Origin: Pseudomonadota bacterium
GTDB lineage: Bacteria; Pseudomonadota; Alphaproteobacteria; Sphingomonadales; Sphingomonadaceae
Direction of reading: 5' to 3'
NCBI GenBank assembly: GCA_030271565.1
Contig: JARXKR010000004.1
Coordinates: forward strand, 1 to 31,767
DNA length: 31,767 bases
The position numbers and the translations under genes are program-made. Below, piece after piece: positions 1 to 7,429 of the stretch. The notes beneath the pieces are model-generated. The model did not search any database. It was not told the origin of the DNA and was given only the letters and a program-made list of their open reading frames with translations. The first letter of the stretch is position 1, and every line of letters begins with the position of its first letter.

Positions 1-788
1 GCCCAAGGCTGCCCGGCAGACAGGCTCTCGAAATGCGAGACTAGCCGCTCACCCTGCCAGCGGTGCAGCGCAAATGCCGCGGGTTCGTCAACAATCATCG
101 CGCGGCCATCGGGCTGTTCGGGGTCGATCGGGGTGAGGTTGAGCGCGACGGTCGGGGCGGTCGAGGGGCAGACTGTCAGCGGGACGCCGGCAACTGTGGT
201 GTGGATTGTGCGGTGGAGGTGTCCGGCGAGAATTGCGCGTAATTGCGGGCGCCTGGCGATTGCCTTGGTGAAGCGCGCAATCCACGCCGCATCCGCATCG
301 CCATCGAGCCAGTCGAGCCCGGTTACGACCGGGGGGTGGTGCATCGCGATCACCACCGGTGTTTCCGGATCGGCGTCAAGCTGGTCGCTCAGCCACTGGG
401 CCCGCTCGGCACAGAATGCGCCGCCGTGCCGCCCCGGTTCGAGTGTATCGAGCGCGATTAGGCGAAGCCCCGGCAATGGCAGGACATATTGCACGAAGCC
501 CTGATCGAGCGGCGTGCCGGGAAAGGCCGCACGCAAGGCCTCGCGGTCATCGTGGTTGCCGACCATCAGGTGGACCGGGCAAGGGAAGTTCGCCAGCATT
601 TCCGCCAGCCGCGCATAGCTTTCCGCATCGCCGAATTCGGTGAGATCGCCCGAGAGCAGCAGCAGGTTGGGGCGATTGGGCCCATCGCGCAGCCGATCGA
701 GCGCCGCGCGCAGCCGCCGCGTATTGGCTCCGCCCACCTTGCTGCGGAAGAAGCCGATGTGGCAATCTGTGATCTGCGCGATCAGCAC
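1..788 (-). CDS. CpdA-like class III metallophosphoesterase (partial, C-terminus off the left edge)
   Basis: The frame opens with GTG at 788-786 (reading MLIAQITDCHIGFF) and stays open to base 1, about 262 codons. The metal-binding signatures of cAMP phosphodiesterase CpdA/GpdQ-type enzymes appear in order: D-x-H near residues 8-10, GDLTEFG, GNHDD, HHPP and GHLH. Members hydrolyse cyclic nucleotides or other phosphodiesters using two metal ions in the cytoplasm. GTG is favoured by a purine-rich AGGGGGG eight bases upstream. The gene starts 25 bases after the stop of the FHA-multiheme cytochrome, so it is probably the last or a late gene of the redox operon. An upstream member of that operon carries two cyclic-nucleotide-binding domains, which suggests, but does not show, that a cyclic nucleotide is the substrate. 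The family is broad, so substrate is uncertain; the family call is secure. Confidence 0.85.
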   Translation of the reverse strand, partial: MLIAQITDCHIGFFRSKVGGANTRRLRAALDRLRDGPNRPNLLLLSGDLTEFGDAESYARLAEMLANFPCPVHLMVGNHDDREALRAAFPGTPLDQGFVQYVLPLPGLRLIALDTLEPGRHGGAFCAERAQWLSDQLDADPETPVVIAMHHPPVVTGLDWLDGDADAAWIARFTKAIARRPQLRAILAGHLHRTIHTTVAGVPLTVCPSTAPTVALNLTPIDPEQPDGRAMIVDEPAAFALHRWQGERLVSHFESLSAGQPW

Positions 789-813
789 TCGTGCGGCCCC
801 CCTGTCATCGCAT

Positions 814-2508
814 TCATCGCTTTCGCCTCGGCTCGATCCCGCGCGGGGCCAGCGCCTTTGCATGGTAATCGTGGCACATCGCACAGGACGAGGCTATTTT
901 TGGGCGCGGGGCTTGCTCGCCTGCGTGGCAGGAGCGGCAGCTCTTGAGATCGGGCAGCAGCAGATCGCTCGCCGAGTTCGAGCGGTCGGCGGCGTGGCAG
1001 CTGGTGCACTTCTCCTCCTTGTGCGCCGCGTGGTTGAACCAGCCGTGACCCAAATACCGCGTGGTCTGGGTCACCGGCATCACCGAGAAGCGCCCGCCCG
1101 CCAGCCTTGGCGTGTGGCATTCGCCGCAGATTCCGTCGCGCGACAGCGCCTGCGCGACCGACCCGACCCCGCCACCCGGCGGCGTAAAGCGGGCGAAGTA
1201 AGTGCCGCCGTTGGCATAGTCGCCGGGCCGCCGCCGCCCGGTCACAATCGGTGCCGACGCGCGCGGCGCGACCGAGAGATCGGCGATCATCTGCGGCACG
1301 TCGCCATGGCGCAGTTTGCGGAATGTGCCGCCGACCCGATCGTAGGCGAGGCTGTGGCAGGCCTCGCAGTCACGCTGCATGTCGACCGGCAGAAAGCGCA
1401 CCCCGTCGGCGCTCGGGTGGTGGCAATCGGCGCAACCAAGTCCGCCGCCGCCCTTGCCCAGCCGCAGCGCCATCTGCGCCACCCCGCCGCGCGGATCGAG
1501 ATGCTGGTCGTGGGTGAAAGTGAGCCCGCTCGCCTCACGCGGATGCTCGGCAAGCGAGACGCGGGTGAGTTTGTCGCTGCCTGCTGTCAGCGCGAGCGAG
1601 GGGCGAAATTCGGGATGGACCTGGCCGAAATCGCTGGCGTTGCCAAGCAAGGTATCGGGCAGGCGATCTTTGAGCGAGCCGTGGCAATCGGCGCAGAACG
1701 CCTGGGCTGGAGGCGGCATGCGCCCGGCCCCTTCATGCTCGGTATGGCAATCCGAACAGGCCCCGGGGCCGGGTTTGCCGAACAGCTGCGCGACCTGCCA
1801 TTGCAGCTGATCCCCCGCGCTGCCGGGCCCGCGGGCATTGGCCAGCCGCGCGGGCAGAGCATGTTCGTGGACATCCTTGTGGCAAGTCAGGCAGGCGGTA
1901 TCGCGCACCGCCTCGAACGGTTTGACATGGCAAGCCTCGCATTTGCCCTCAAGCTGATGGTGCGCGAGGCTGAGCGGGCCCGAACTCCACGCCGCATCGC
2001 CGACCACGCCCTGCTTGGGGCCACGGTTCATCTGGCTGACGATTGGCACCGCGAGGAAGGCGGCCAGCACCGCGAGCCCCAGCAGCCACGACATCGCCCG
2101 CTTGCCCGGCAGCCGCCCGGCGAGCGAAAAGCCGGCCTTTTCCTCTGCCGCGCCGGACGCTTCGGCGATCTGGCCGATAGTGAGCAGGACCGCCCCGTCA
2201 TCGTCCTGCGAAACGACAATGCGATAGCTGCCAAAGCGCAGTTCGCCTCCCGATTGCGGATCAATCGTACCCTCGCTGACCTGCCGCCCGTCGAGGGTGA
2301 AACCAGGCGAGCCGAGTGCTTCGACCGTGATCCGCCCGCTGCCGCTGGCCGCAATCGCCGCATGCTGCGGATCGAGCGCGAGATCGGGCAGGTGCAGCGT
2401 GTTCTCGGCCGAGCGGCCAATCGTGATCCGCTCCGCCGCAACCTCGCGGTCGCGCACGATCTCGCGGCCCTGAGCGGTGGTCTGGGTGGTCCTGAGCCGA
2501 AAGATCAT
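814..2508 (-). CDS. FHA domain - membrane helix - decaheme c-type cytochrome fusion
   Basis: This 564-residue protein has three visible parts. Residues about 20-100 form a forkhead-associated (FHA) domain, with the GRS motif at 31-33 and a conserved-type His at 49; FHA domains bind phospho-threonine. Residues about 139-159 form one hydrophobic segment. The rest carries ten CXXCH heme c motifs, with first cysteines at about 190, 206, 251, 272, 359, 381, 461, 501, 524 and 542. There is no N-terminal signal peptide, so the internal helix should leave the FHA domain in the cytoplasm and put the hemes in the periplasm. The start has a strong GGAGGGGG-type ribosome binding site. It lies 15 bases after the cytochrome b gene and 25 bases before the phosphodiesterase gene. 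A role as the periplasmic electron outlet of the chain is inferred; no terminal acceptor is visible. Confidence 0.9.
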   Translation of the reverse strand: MIFRLRTTQTTAQGREIVRDREVAAERITIGRSAENTLHLPDLALDPQHAAIAASGSGRITVEALGSPGFTLDGRQVSEGTIDPQSGGELRFGSYRIVVSQDDDGAVLLTIGQIAEASGAAEEKAGFSLAGRLPGKRAMSWLLGLAVLAAFLAVPIVSQMNRGPKQGVVGDAAWSSGPLSLAHHQLEGKCEACHVKPFEAVRDTACLTCHKDVHEHALPARLANARGPGSAGDQLQWQVAQLFGKPGPGACSDCHTEHEGAGRMPPPAQAFCADCHGSLKDRLPDTLLGNASDFGQVHPEFRPSLALTAGSDKLTRVSLAEHPREASGLTFTHDQHLDPRGGVAQMALRLGKGGGGLGCADCHHPSADGVRFLPVDMQRDCEACHSLAYDRVGGTFRKLRHGDVPQMIADLSVAPRASAPIVTGRRRPGDYANGGTYFARFTPPGGGVGSVAQALSRDGICGECHTPRLAGGRFSVMPVTQTTRYLGHGWFNHAAHKEEKCTSCHAADRSNSASDLLLPDLKSCRSCHAGEQAPRPKIASSCAMCHDYHAKALAPRGIEPRRKR

Positions 2509-2523
2509 GCCCCCTCCCCGCCC

Positions 2524-3399
2524 CTACCAGTAGTAGAACACGCTGATGACGTGCGCGGTCAGCGCAGCGATCAGGGCAAAGGTTGCGGGGACGTGGACGT
2601 AGAGCCATACCTCGAGCAGCGCTTTCAGCCGCATATGTCGCCGCATCCGGGCGAGCTGTGCGGCGCGGCGCTGGAGCAGTGCTTCGACCCGGACCAGCGC
2701 CGGATCGGCGGCCTCTTCGGAGCTGGCACGGTTGAACGCGGCGATCGCCTGCTGGGTCGCGCCGCCGTTCGCGCTCGCGCTCAGCCGCCGCCACAAGCCG
2801 CCTGCAAACGCTCCCTCACCGAGCGCGGCGAGCACCTGCCCGGCCCAGTGCGGATCGAGCGGCTGGGCCGCGCTTTGGAGTTGACGGTCGACCACGGCCA
2901 GCGCCTCGACCATCTGCGGCTGGGTCATTTCCTCGCGGTTGTTGGAGAGCGCGGCGGGCAGCACCGCATAGGCGACAACCCCGAACAGCCCCGAGGCGAT
3001 CACCAAGATCATCAGCGCATAAGCCAAGGTGTGGACGTTCCAGCCGAATTCGAATCCGGTGTGCAAGGTGGCGATAACGATCAGCGCCAGCCCCAGATAG
3101 ACATGCGCCGAGGTCCACGCCTTGAGCGACCAGGCCCCGCGGGTCATCGTCCGCTTGCGCACGCCGAGCAGCGACAGCCAGACGATCAAGATGAGGCCGA
3201 CTGTGCCGAGCGTGTAGCCCAGCCAGGTTCCGCCATTGGGGCGCGGCTGGGCATCGACCAGCGCGTAGGCGAGGATGGCGATCAGGCACAGCGCACCCGC
3301 CAGCTTGAGCCAGCGGAACTTGCGGTGGCGCAGGAAGCCCTCGTGATCTGCGCTCAGCTGGCGTGCACTCTGGCGTGAAGGGCGGGGAGCGGTGGCCAT
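2524..3399 (-). CDS. Five-helix di-heme cytochrome b-like membrane protein
   Basis: The 291-residue protein begins MATAPRPSRQ; its ATG (3399-3397) overlaps the TGA of the upstream flavoprotein gene as ATGA, so the two are translationally coupled. The frame stays open further upstream, but that part lies inside the flavoprotein gene. Hydrophobic segments lie at about 31-50, 59-80, 97-119, 124-148 and 262-289, with a roughly 110-residue polar loop between the last two. His99/His113 and His269/His283 are each separated by exactly 13 residues. This H-x13-H spacing is used to hold two stacked b hemes in cytochrome b and ferric-reductase-type proteins. His123 is an extra candidate. It probably passes electrons from the Fe-S protein across the membrane to the multiheme cytochrome encoded next. 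The heme assignment rests on spacing, not on a recognised family name. Confidence 0.82.
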   Translation of the reverse strand: MATAPRPSRQSARQLSADHEGFLRHRKFRWLKLAGALCLIAILAYALVDAQPRPNGGTWLGYTLGTVGLILIVWLSLLGVRKRTMTRGAWSLKAWTSAHVYLGLALIVIATLHTGFEFGWNVHTLAYALMILVIASGLFGVVAYAVLPAALSNNREEMTQPQMVEALAVVDRQLQSAAQPLDPHWAGQVLAALGEGAFAGGLWRRLSASANGGATQQAIAAFNRASSEEAADPALVRVEALLQRRAAQLARMRRHMRLKALLEVWLYVHVPATFALIAALTAHVISVFYYW

Positions 3400-5843
3400 C
3401 AGTCGTTCTTCGCCAGTCGCGCGACCGAGAGGAAAGCTTCGGGCGCGACGCGGATTGCGGCCCCGGTCGGGCAGGCGCGCACACAGGCCGGGCCGCCCTC
3501 GATCCCCGAGCACATGTCGCACTTGATCGCCTTCTTGGGCTGCTCGGCGCCTTTCGCGTTCTTTTTGCGCCAGTTGTAGCTTGGCTCCCCGGGTCCGGGG
3601 CCGGCCCCGAACAGCAGCCACGACAGCAGCGGCGGTTTCGCGGGCGGGACAGAATCCATCCGGATCACGCCATAGGGACAATTGCGCTGACAATTGCCGC
3701 AACCGATGCAGGTGTCATCGATCACCACTTCGCCATCGGGCCCGCGTTTGATCGCGTTGGGTGGGCAGTCGGCCATGCAGTGCGGGTGCTCGCAGTGGCG
3801 GCATGAAGTGGGCACGTGGAGATGCGCGTAAGTCCGTCCGGCCTCACGGTCGAGCCGGGTCAGGCCATCGTGGCTGTCAGCGCAGGCCTTTTCGCAATTG
3901 TCGCAGCCGACGCACAGCGTTTCGTCGATCAGCAGGACGTCGGTCGCTTCGCCAAGGCCGTTGTCGACGAGGAACTGCGCGGTCTGCGAATACATATCGA
4001 CCGAGCCGGAGAACTGGTCCTTGCGGCCCTCGATAAAGGCATTGATGTTGCGCCGCACCGCCATGTCGTCGAGCGCCTTGCGGCGCAGTTCGGGCTTGCG
4101 TGCGAGCAGACGGGCAAAGGCCTCGCCGGGCAGGCGGATCACCTCGGAGCGGACCGCCGCCCTGACCGTGGCAACCCGCAGGGTGCCGTCGAGCAGGGCC
4201 ATTTCGCCCACGTAACTCCCGGCGGGCAGATAGTTGAGGAACACCTGTTTGCCGCCGATCGCCTTTTCAACGATCATCGAGCCTCTCCGGATCACGAAGA
4301 TGTCGGTCCCGGCTTCGCCTTCGGTCAGCACCACCTCGCCAGCCTTGATGGTCTGCACCTCGGCCAGCTCGACCACTTCGGCGACATCTTCGCGGGTCAG
4401 CCCAGAACCGAACATCTGGAGCAACTGGCGCTCGATCGAAACGCGGGCGATTGCGCGCCCGGCGGCGGGCACCGTGGCGATAAGCTTGAGCGCGGCGGTG
4501 CGCGACAGTTCGACCGCGACCACCGGTTCAGCAGCGCGCACGGTCGCCCCGCGCCGCCGCCCCGAGATCAGTCCGACTTCGCCGACGATCTGGCCCGGCT
4601 CGATCGGCACGACCTTGGCCGGGTCGTCCTTGTCCACTTCGACCAGCACCGACCCTTCGGCGAGCGCGAACAGCGACGAGCCGGTGTCGTTGCGCACGAA
4701 CAACGCCTCGCCCGGCGCGAAGCTGTGCGCAGTACTGTCGAGCATCAGTTCGCGCAGCTGGAGCGGCGAGACATCGCGGAACACCTCGATCTGGCTGCCA
4801 AACAGGTTCAGCCAGTCTTCGACCGAACGCTGCCCGGGGAGCGCGGCGAACTTGCCAGCGAGGATCGGCTCGTCGGCGGGCTTGAGGTCGCGGTTGCCGT
4901 TGATGAACTCGACCACATCGTAGCCCTGGTTCATGCAATGCTTGATCAGCGGATAGCCCGCCAGTGCGCCGATCACGTGAATCCCGGGCACCGAGGTCTC
5001 GAACGAAGACGAAAGTGCGGGCAACGCGAGCCGGTCGGGACCGGTGAAGTCGATCCCGCAAGCCTCGACAAAGGCGCGCGGCGGGGCCGATCCCATCCGC
5101 GCGATGACCCGGTCGCAGCGCACCACAACCTCGCCGTCGCGGGTATCGAGCGCGACTTCGCCCTGGTCGATCCGCGCGGTGTTGGTTTCAACGTGGAGGG
5201 TGATCCTGCCGGCATCGCGGGCGGCGAACAGCGCCTTGACGTTGGCATCCTTGGCCGTGGCGAAGTCGGTCGAGCGGTTGACCAGGCTGACCGCATTGCC
5301 CTGCGCAGCGTCCGCCGCCAGACCCAGCGCGTTCTCGATCCCGGCGTCGCCCCCGCCGATCACGAAGATGTGTTCGTCGTTGTATTCGGCGGGATCGTCG
5401 AGCTGGTACTGGACCACCGCGCCGTCACCCACCGGGCAGCGCACCAGGTTGGGATTGCCTTGTGTGCCGATCGCCAGCACCACCGTCTCGGCAAGCACTT
5501 CGTCGCCGTTCTTGAGCTTGATGGTAAAATCGCCCGCTGTCCCGGAGATGCCCTGAACCTCGGCATCGTACAGGACGTTCACACCTTGCGCGGCGGCTTG
5601 TTCGTTCCAGCCGCCCAGCACCGCTTCGCGCTTGCCGGCATCGAACGGCAGGTCGGAACGTAGCACCAGCGCGGCGGGCGTCGCCATCACGTGCTTGCCC
5701 TTCTGGTACTTGTAGATCGTGTCCGAGAGGTGCCCGGTCTTCTCGAGCAGGACGTGGCTGAGCCCAAGCTCTGCCGCGCGCGCCGCAGCGCTGAGCCCGG
5801 CCGGACCGGACCCGACGATGGCAATGCGCACGCGATCCACCAC
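3399..5843 (-). CDS. FAD/NAD(P)H reductase - two cNMP-binding domains - four [4Fe-4S] ferredoxin fusion
   Basis: From the GTG at 5843 the protein is 814 residues. Residues 1 to about 340 form a thioredoxin-reductase/YpdA-like flavoprotein with an FAD motif GSGPAG (11-16) and an NAD(P)H motif GGGDAGIENA (163-172); no redox CXXC is present in this part. Two cyclic-nucleotide-binding domains follow (about 353-455 and 478-595). Both keep the GE..(L/I)..R.ATV pattern of the phosphate-binding cassette. The C-terminal 170 residues hold 16 cysteines in four clusters (about 644-654, 681-693, 712-722, 775-791), as in DmsB/HybA-type electron-transfer subunits. The GTG has GGGGAG just upstream; the frame is open to 5984 but upstream starts lack a ribosome binding site. 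It heads the operon. Inferred role: cytoplasmic NAD(P)H-oxidising module gated by a cyclic nucleotide. Confidence 0.9.
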   Translation of the reverse strand: MVDRVRIAIVGSGPAGLSAAARAAELGLSHVLLEKTGHLSDTIYKYQKGKHVMATPAALVLRSDLPFDAGKREAVLGGWNEQAAAQGVNVLYDAEVQGISGTAGDFTIKLKNGDEVLAETVVLAIGTQGNPNLVRCPVGDGAVVQYQLDDPAEYNDEHIFVIGGGDAGIENALGLAADAAQGNAVSLVNRSTDFATAKDANVKALFAARDAGRITLHVETNTARIDQGEVALDTRDGEVVVRCDRVIARMGSAPPRAFVEACGIDFTGPDRLALPALSSSFETSVPGIHVIGALAGYPLIKHCMNQGYDVVEFINGNRDLKPADEPILAGKFAALPGQRSVEDWLNLFGSQIEVFRDVSPLQLRELMLDSTAHSFAPGEALFVRNDTGSSLFALAEGSVLVEVDKDDPAKVVPIEPGQIVGEVGLISGRRRGATVRAAEPVVAVELSRTAALKLIATVPAAGRAIARVSIERQLLQMFGSGLTREDVAEVVELAEVQTIKAGEVVLTEGEAGTDIFVIRRGSMIVEKAIGGKQVFLNYLPAGSYVGEMALLDGTLRVATVRAAVRSEVIRLPGEAFARLLARKPELRRKALDDMAVRRNINAFIEGRKDQFSGSVDMYSQTAQFLVDNGLGEATDVLLIDETLCVGCDNCEKACADSHDGLTRLDREAGRTYAHLHVPTSCRHCEHPHCMADCPPNAIKRGPDGEVVIDDTCIGCGNCQRNCPYGVIRMDSVPPAKPPLLSWLLFGAGPGPGEPSYNWRKKNAKGAEQPKKAIKCDMCSGIEGGPACVRACPTGAAIRVAPEAFLSVARLAKND

Positions 5844-5864
5844 TGGTTCTCCCCGGGAAAATCC

Positions 5865-5882
5865 CGCAGACCCCCGTCTGCG
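5865..5882. promoter_or_regulatory. Perfect 7-bp dyad in the leader of the redox operon
   Basis: CGCAGAC and GTCTGCG form a perfect inverted repeat around a CCCC spacer, starting 22 bases upstream of the flavoprotein GTG, in the divergent gap between the redox operon and the TPR gene. It could be an operator or a leader hairpin. It does not match FNR (TTGAT-N4-ATCAA) or CRP (TGTGA-N6-TCACA) sites. No clear -35/-10 pair was recognised beside it. Confidence 0.35.
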
Positions 5883-5977
5883 TCCCAAGTGTTGCATAAT
5901 CGAAGCGGCTAATCCACACCGGAACGGAAGGATTGCAGCAAGGCCAATGCCGCAGCCAAGGGAAGACGGACAAAGCG

Positions 5978-6898
5978 ATGGCACAGGTTCAGACCAGACG
6001 CTGGCGGCTCAGCACCTTGTTGTTGGTGGTTGCACTGGCAGTTGCCGGGTTCGCCATCGCGACTTCGCTGCGCCGCCATGCGGATGCTTCAGGTAACGCC
6101 ACCGACCCGCAGACCGCGCCAGCTAGCGGCGACGCCGATCCGCTGACGGCACTCGAAGCCCGGACCAAGGCCAACCCGCAGGACGGTGAGGCCTGGGCAG
6201 CGCTCGCCTCGGGTTATTTCGAAACCGGGCGGTTCGCTGAGGCAGCGGCTGCCTATGACGCCGCGGTCAAGCTTTCTCCGCAACAAGCGTCGCTATGGTC
6301 GGGGCGTGGCGAAGCGCGGGTCATGGCCAGCGCGCACGATCCGATGCCGGCTGCCGCCGCCGCCGATTTCGAACGCGCGGTCGCGCTCGATCCCAGGGAT
6401 CCCCGCGCGCGCTATTTTCTGGCGGTCAAACAGGACCTCAGCGGTGATCACCGCGGGGCGATCAACAGCTGGCTGGCGCTGCTCGCCGATACCCGGCCCG
6501 GCGCGGCGTGGGAGGCGGACTTGCGCCGGACAATCGAACAGGCCGGCAAGATCAATCACATTGGGGTTGCGGGCCAGCTTGCAGCAGTCAAGCAGCCTGC
6601 CCCGCAGCTACCCGCACCGGCACCGGCTTTGCCCGGGCCAAGTCGCGAAGACATCAGCCGCGCCTCGGCGCTGCGGCCGTCCGAGCAGCGCCAAATGGCC
6701 GAAGCCATGGTCGCGCGGCTCGAGGCCAAGCTCAAGGCCGACCCGGCCAATGTCGATGGCTGGATCATGCTGATTCGCAGCCGCATGACGCTCGGCCAGC
6801 CCGATCTCGCGCGCGCGGCGCTGGCGGCGGCAGTGGCGGCAAATCCCGGCAAGGCAGCGCAGCTGCGCGAACAGGCGGCCGCCTTGGGCGTGCGCTAG
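5978..6898 (+). CDS. Membrane-anchored TPR protein, CcmI/NrfG-like (cytochrome c maturation)
   Basis: The 306-residue protein starts MAQVQTRRWR and has one membrane helix at about 12-29, followed by tetratricopeptide repeats in the periplasm. The order of motifs (a linker of type LEARTKANPQDGEAWAALA, a YFETGRFAEAAAAYDAAVKL repeat, then a FERAVALDPRDPRARYF repeat) resembles the C-terminal NrfG-like part of CcmI/CcmH, which holds apocytochrome c for heme attachment. A second short helical repeat region follows a proline-rich linker. A TTG at 5933 is an alternative start with poor spacing. It is divergent from the redox operon, whose ten-heme cytochrome would need such a chaperone; that link is inferred. 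Its stop shares the palindrome CTAG with the convergent gene. The TPR fold is sure, the maturation role likely. Confidence 0.75.
   Translation: MAQVQTRRWRLSTLLLVVALAVAGFAIATSLRRHADASGNATDPQTAPASGDADPLTALEARTKANPQDGEAWAALASGYFETGRFAEAAAAYDAAVKLSPQQASLWSGRGEARVMASAHDPMPAAAAADFERAVALDPRDPRARYFLAVKQDLSGDHRGAINSWLALLADTRPGAAWEADLRRTIEQAGKINHIGVAGQLAAVKQPAPQLPAPAPALPGPSREDISRASALRPSEQRQMAEAMVARLEAKLKADPANVDGWIMLIRSRMTLGQPDLARAALAAAVAANPGKAAQLREQAAALGVR
6895..6898. other. Shared CTAG palindrome acting as stop for two convergent genes
   Basis: The plus-strand TPR gene stops with TAG at 6896-6898, and the minus-strand membrane protein stops with TAG read from 6897-6895. One CTAG therefore ends both genes, leaving no room for a terminator between them. 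Confidence 0.9.
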
Positions 6899-7425
6899 AA
6901 CCGCACCGCGCCAAACAGCGCGCGGCTTTCTAGCAGGAAGATCGCAAACGAACTGACTAGCCCGGTGAGGAACAGCAGGTAGGCGAACCGCAACAGGCGG
7001 TATTTCTTGTTCTGCAGGACCATGCCGTTCTGGTGGATATCGCGCAGCATTGCCCGGTAGATGCGCTCGTCGTCGCCGAGTTCGGCGAGCACCCGGTCGG
7101 CGAATTCGTCTTCGCTCAATTGGGTGAAGGTTCCGAAGAACAACAGGTTGGGTTTTCCGCCGCCCGCGCCGCCGGAGATCGACGGCAGGATTGCCGCCAC
7201 CGCGCACATCGCCGAAAGGAACGCGAACCCGGCCAGCACCAGCAAGGTCAAGGGCACCGAACCGCTGCGCGCCTGGCCGATGGCGATGGTGAAGACCACG
7301 AAAGTCGCGCCCATCAGGATGCTCGCCTTCTGGTCGGCCATCTGGCTGAGCGTGAGATTGGTTTGGGTAGCGGTGCGGACCAGATGGACCGCTTGCAATG
7401 AAAACTTGTGGGGTTCGTGCGCCAT
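6895..7425 (-). CDS. Pycsar-effector-like (DUF5706/PycTM family) three-helix membrane protein
   Basis: The 176-residue protein begins MAHEPHKFSLQ. It has a cytoplasmic N-terminal helix with the motif MADQKASILMG leading into a first membrane segment (about 37-55), a second at about 60-85 and a third near the C-terminus (about 148-168). The (A)DxKAxxLL-type motif before the first helix is the hallmark of the family named after Pycsar effectors, membrane proteins that damage the inner membrane when cyclic UMP or CMP rises in phage defence. Many sphingomonad chromosomes carry such proteins away from any cyclase, and none is seen here, so a defence role is unproven. The ATG lies 4 bases after the gdhA stop, implying co-transcription. 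The frame is open upstream into gdhA, but that part is a shadow. Family call is moderate. Confidence 0.65.
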   Translation of the reverse strand: MAHEPHKFSLQAVHLVRTATQTNLTLSQMADQKASILMGATFVVFTIAIGQARSGSVPLTLLVLAGFAFLSAMCAVAAILPSISGGAGGGKPNLLFFGTFTQLSEDEFADRVLAELGDDERIYRAMLRDIHQNGMVLQNKKYRLLRFAYLLFLTGLVSSFAIFLLESRALFGAVRF

Positions 7426-7429
7426 CGGC

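Noticed and set aside
640..3378. Very long open frame on the plus strand across the cytochrome genes
   Set aside because: It is antisense to two genes with clear CXXCH, FHA and membrane motifs; its product is Arg/Ala/Gly-rich with no domain, as expected for a high-G+C shadow.
3816..5663. 615-codon open frame on the plus strand
   Set aside because: Antisense to the FAD-CNB-Fe-S gene, low complexity and without recognisable motifs.
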